Below are positions 61,771 through 64,000 of a stretch of DNA of 64,000 nucleotides, piece by piece. The notes beneath the pieces were generated by a model, which was not told the origin of the DNA, searched no databases, and saw nothing but the letters and a program-made list of their open reading frames with translations. The position numbers were made by a program, and so were the translations under genes. Source of the stretch: Syngnathus acus (lineage: Eukaryota; Chordata; Actinopteri; Syngnathiformes; Syngnathidae). How positions within the stretch are numbered: position 1 is the stretch's first letter; every line of letters begins with the position of its first letter. The stretch covers positions 1,580,912-1,644,911 of the forward strand of contig NC_051102.1 in assembly GCF_901709675.1 (NCBI RefSeq), read 5' to 3'.

Positions 61771-63074
61771 ATGAAGACAAAGGAACACACCAGGCAGGTC
61801 CGAGATACTGTTGTGGAGAAGTTTAAAGCCGGATTTGGATACAAAAAGATTTCCCAAGCTTTAAACATCTCAAGGAGCACTGTGCAAGCAATTATATTGA
61901 AATGGAAGGAGTATCAGACCACTGCAAATCTACCAAGACCCGGCCGTCCAGAGGCGTAGCCAAGCCTCGGCTCGCCCCGGTTAGGACTCCCTGCGCCCCG
62001 GTTGAAAAAAATCGAGCTTTTTCGATTCTTCATTTTCATGCCGTTTTTTTCTTTCGGTCTTGCGCGAATGTGCTTGCGCTATTCTATGTGCGCGATGTTA
62101 TCCATTCACCGTTTGCCTCCCGGACCCGGATGTTGTTTTAGTGATCAGCGAACGGCGTGGGTGATGTTCGATTTTTTTTCCTGTGGGCGTGCGCCCCTAC
62201 TGGAAAAATTCCTGGCTACGCCTCTGCGGCCGTCCCTCCAAACTTTCATCTCAAACAAGGAGAAGACTGATCAGAGATGCAGCCAAGAGGCCCATGATCA
62301 CTCTGGATGAACTGCAGATAACTATAGCTGAGGTGGGAGAGTCTGTCCATAGGACAACAATCAGTCGTGCACTGCACAAATCTGGCCTTTATGAAAGAGT
62401 GGCAAGAAGAAAGCCATTTCTCAAAGATATCCATAAAAAGTCTCGTTTAAAGTTTGCCACAAGCCACCTGGGAGACACACCAAACGTGGAAGAAGGTGCT
62501 CTGGTCAGATGAAACCAAAATCGAACTTTTTGGCCACAATGCAAAACGATATGTTTGGCGTAAAAGCAACACAGCTCATCACCCTGAACACACCATCCCC
62601 ACTGTCAAACATGGTGGTGGCAGCATCATGGTTTGGGCCTGCTTTTCTTCAGCAGGGACAGGGAAGATGGCTAAAATTGATGGGAAGATGGATGGAGCCA
62701 AATACAGGACCATTCTGGAAGAAAACATGTTGGAGTCTGCAAAAGACCTGAGACTGGGACGGAGATTTATCTTCCAACAGGACAATGATCCAAAACATAA
62801 AGCCAAATCTACAATGGAATGGTTCACAAATAGACGTATCCAGGTGTTAGAATGGCCAAGTCAAAGTCCAGACCTGAATCCAATCGAGAATCTGTGGAAA
62901 GAGCTGAAGACTGCTGTTCACAAACGCTCTCCATCCAACCTCACTGAGCTCGAGCTGTTTTGCAAGGAAGAATGGGCAAGAATTCCAGTCTCTCGATGTG
63001 CAAAACTGATAGAGACATACCCCAAGCGACTTGCAGCTGTAATTGCAGCAAAAGGTGGCGCTACAAAGTATTAG
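61771..63074 (+). pseudogene. Tc1-family transposase of copy C, interrupted and frameshifted
   Basis: It begins MKTKEHTRQVRDTVVEKF with a helix-turn-helix (YKKISQALNISRSTVQAII) and a GRP-type hinge, then is cut by the hAT MITE at 61949. It continues after 62234 (RRRLIRDAAKRPMITLDEL). A loss of about two bases near 62487 shifts the frame. The remaining frame has VLWSDETKIELFG, FQQDNDPKH and [11 protein letters not shown] (Asp, Asp, Glu of the DDE triad) and ends AAKGGATKY. It has two lesions but most residues are conserved. Confidence 0.92.
61949..62226. mobile_element. hAT-type MITE inside the Tc1 copy C transposase
   Basis: 278 bp with terminal inverted repeats CAGAGGCGTAGCCA...TGGCTACGCCTCTG and a perfect 8-bp duplication CGGCCGTC (61941-61948 and 62227-62234), the target length of hAT transposases. 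It has no coding capacity. Confidence 0.93.
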
Positions 63075-63234
63075 CGCAAGGGGCCCGAATAATATTGCAC
63101 GCCCCACTTTTCAGTTTTTTATTTGTTAAAAAAGTTTAAATGATCCAATTAATTTTGTTCCACTTCACGATTGTGTCCCACTTGTTGTTGATTCTTGACA
63201 AAAAGGGGGCCGAATACTTTCGCAAGGCACTGTA

Positions 63235-63640
63235 CGTATTACCATGCTGTACAAATTAAATGTACACATATTACCATGTTGTACAAATTATATACCATGA
63301 TTTTGACTTTTTGCTGTTGCAGCAACACTCCCACGGTGATATTAGAATTTATTTTATTGTTGTCACTCATCCGTTGCAGTCCATCGGACCATTCACCATG
63401 AATACACTACCTGACTGTGTTGTCGTGTCTGCATGTGTTGCCAATAGCTTTTAAGAACCGTGGCTAATGTCTGAACTTTTTACACCATATGACGAATACA
63501 AGACATGGCAGGTGCGGCTTTAGTGTTTACACACTCAACGGGGCAGAGAAAAAGAAATATGGAATTAAAGAACTACTAGGTTGACTAGAACACTAACGTG
63601 GTTTCTGGTAATGATTCAGAGCACGAGTCTGCAAGGCATT
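63235..63640. other. Spacer after Tc1 copy C, no gene seen
   Basis: AT-rich sequence with short direct repeats (tacaaattaaatgtacacatattaccatg-type duplication around 63245-63295). No coding or RNA gene was recognised. Confidence 0.4.
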
Positions 63641-63771
63641 GGAAAAGCTTTTATTTGACAAAGGAGGTACCAAAACAGTTTGCAAAAGGTTCTCTAGAGG
63701 GATTCTTGTAAGAATCTGTTTTCTACATGGCTGCTGAGATTAGAGAAAATGGACAATAAGGCATCAGTATG

Positions 63772-63772
<1 letters not shown>

Positions 63773-63814
<42 letters not shown>
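63773..63814. repeat. Poly-G run of 42 bases
   Basis: Forty-two consecutive G on the plus strand. It lies in the putative 3' UTR of the partial minus-strand gene, where it would be poly-C in the mRNA. Very long G homopolymers are rare and often mis-sized in assemblies. Confidence 0.9.
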
Positions 63815-63815
<1 letters not shown>

Positions 63816-63827
63816 AGTTTGGGCCCT

Positions 63828-64000
63828 CTAGTTTGTCGTCTGACAAGTGTGGGAAGTGCACAGTTTCTCCAGATCTGTAGGGAGGGAAAAGGTATCAGTT
63901 TACAAACAAACTTTGACAGAGGTTTTAAAAAAAAAATAAAAAAAAAAAGTCCACACCTGGAGTGGAGTCGCTGCACTGCCTCAGTGAGGTCATGGCGTCC
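63828..64000 (-). CDS. Possible 3' end of an unidentified minus-strand gene
   Basis: Two candidate exons. The terminal one (63828-63874) follows a good acceptor (TTTTCCCTCCCTACAG) and ends in TAG after LEKLCTSHTCQTTN. The penultimate one (63957-64000, open to the right) ends in a donor-like CCAG|GTGTGG. The intron would be 82 bp, normal for this region. A minus-strand AATAAA (complement of 63650-63655) would end the transcript. An alternative frame through the join (TEAVQRLHS then GETVHFPHLSDDK) is also open. I do not recognise the protein. Confidence 0.35.

Larger units (their letters stand above)
61011..63232 (+). mobile_element. Tc1/mariner element (copy C, a different family) with two nested insertions
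   Basis: TA dinucleotides (61009-61010, 63233-63234) flank matching ends CAGTGCCTTGCGAAAG...CTTTCGCAAGGCACTG. Inverted repeats are about 200 bp (with ttcggccccc and gtcaagaatcaac). Subtracting the SINE (61073-61440) and the hAT MITE (61949-62226) with their duplications leaves about 1.56 kb, normal for Tc1. The ends differ from copies A and B, so this is a separate lineage. Confidence 0.95.

Noticed and set aside
62246-62434. Minus-strand frame inside Tc1 copy C
   Set aside because: Shadow of the plus-strand transposase; the DDE motifs are on the plus strand.

Overview
This window is vertebrate nuclear DNA, almost certainly from a teleost fish. Every coding gene is split by GT-AG introns (many of only 70-100 bp), and the exons translate into vertebrate-specific families. 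The interspersed repeats are also typical of fish: Tc1/mariner, hAT, a tRNA-derived SINE and dinucleotide or pentanucleotide microsatellites. The species cannot be named from the sequence alone. HHATL lies next to KLHL40, with VIPR1 and CTDSPL nearby, which matches the gene neighbourhood of human chromosome 3p22.

Layout, left to right. (1) 0.6-3.5 kb, minus: the 5' three coding exons of CTDSPL, a CTD-type phosphatase that runs off the left edge and starts in a CpG-rich promoter. (2) 5.9-11.6 kb, plus: HHATL, a catalytically atypical MBOAT protein, with a decayed Tc1 element in intron 3. (3) 13.8-17.0 kb, plus: KLHL40, a muscle BTB-BACK-Kelch protein with a TATA promoter. (4) 18.4-28.4 kb, minus: VIPR1, a class B GPCR with 13 coding exons, tail to tail with KLHL40. 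(5) 28.9-32.8 kb: a transposon cluster made of a Tc1 element carrying a nested solo LTR, and a hAT-type element carrying a nested SINE. (6) 35.8-37.0 kb, plus: a MUL1-like GIDE-domain membrane protein that has no RING finger. (7) 37.6-41.8 kb, minus: EIF2B5. (8) 43.4-47.3 kb, plus: a casq1-like calsequestrin with a 55-residue polyaspartate tail. (9) 48.4-50.4 kb, plus: an unnamed C2H2 zinc-finger gene. (10) 51.6-55.2 kb, minus: TOX4. (11) 55.5-60.9 kb: a complete 5.35-kb foldback-type DNA transposon. (12) 61.0-63.2 kb: a third Tc1 element, itself broken by a SINE and a hAT MITE. (13) The right edge holds a 42-base poly-G run and what looks like the 3' end of another minus-strand gene.

The host genes do not form one pathway. 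Three of them (HHATL, KLHL40, calsequestrin) are known to be expressed mainly in striated muscle.

The most unusual item is the foldback element. Its two roughly 1-kb inverted arms carry the same higher-order array of about 145-bp repeats in mirror image. It is flanked by a near-perfect 9-bp target duplication. It encodes an intact 866-residue protein that joins a candidate DDE transposase to a C-terminal domain resembling ubiquitin-specific proteases.

Exon coordinates below come from reading splice signals and checking that the reading frame holds across each join. Gene names rest on recalled family similarity, not on a database search.
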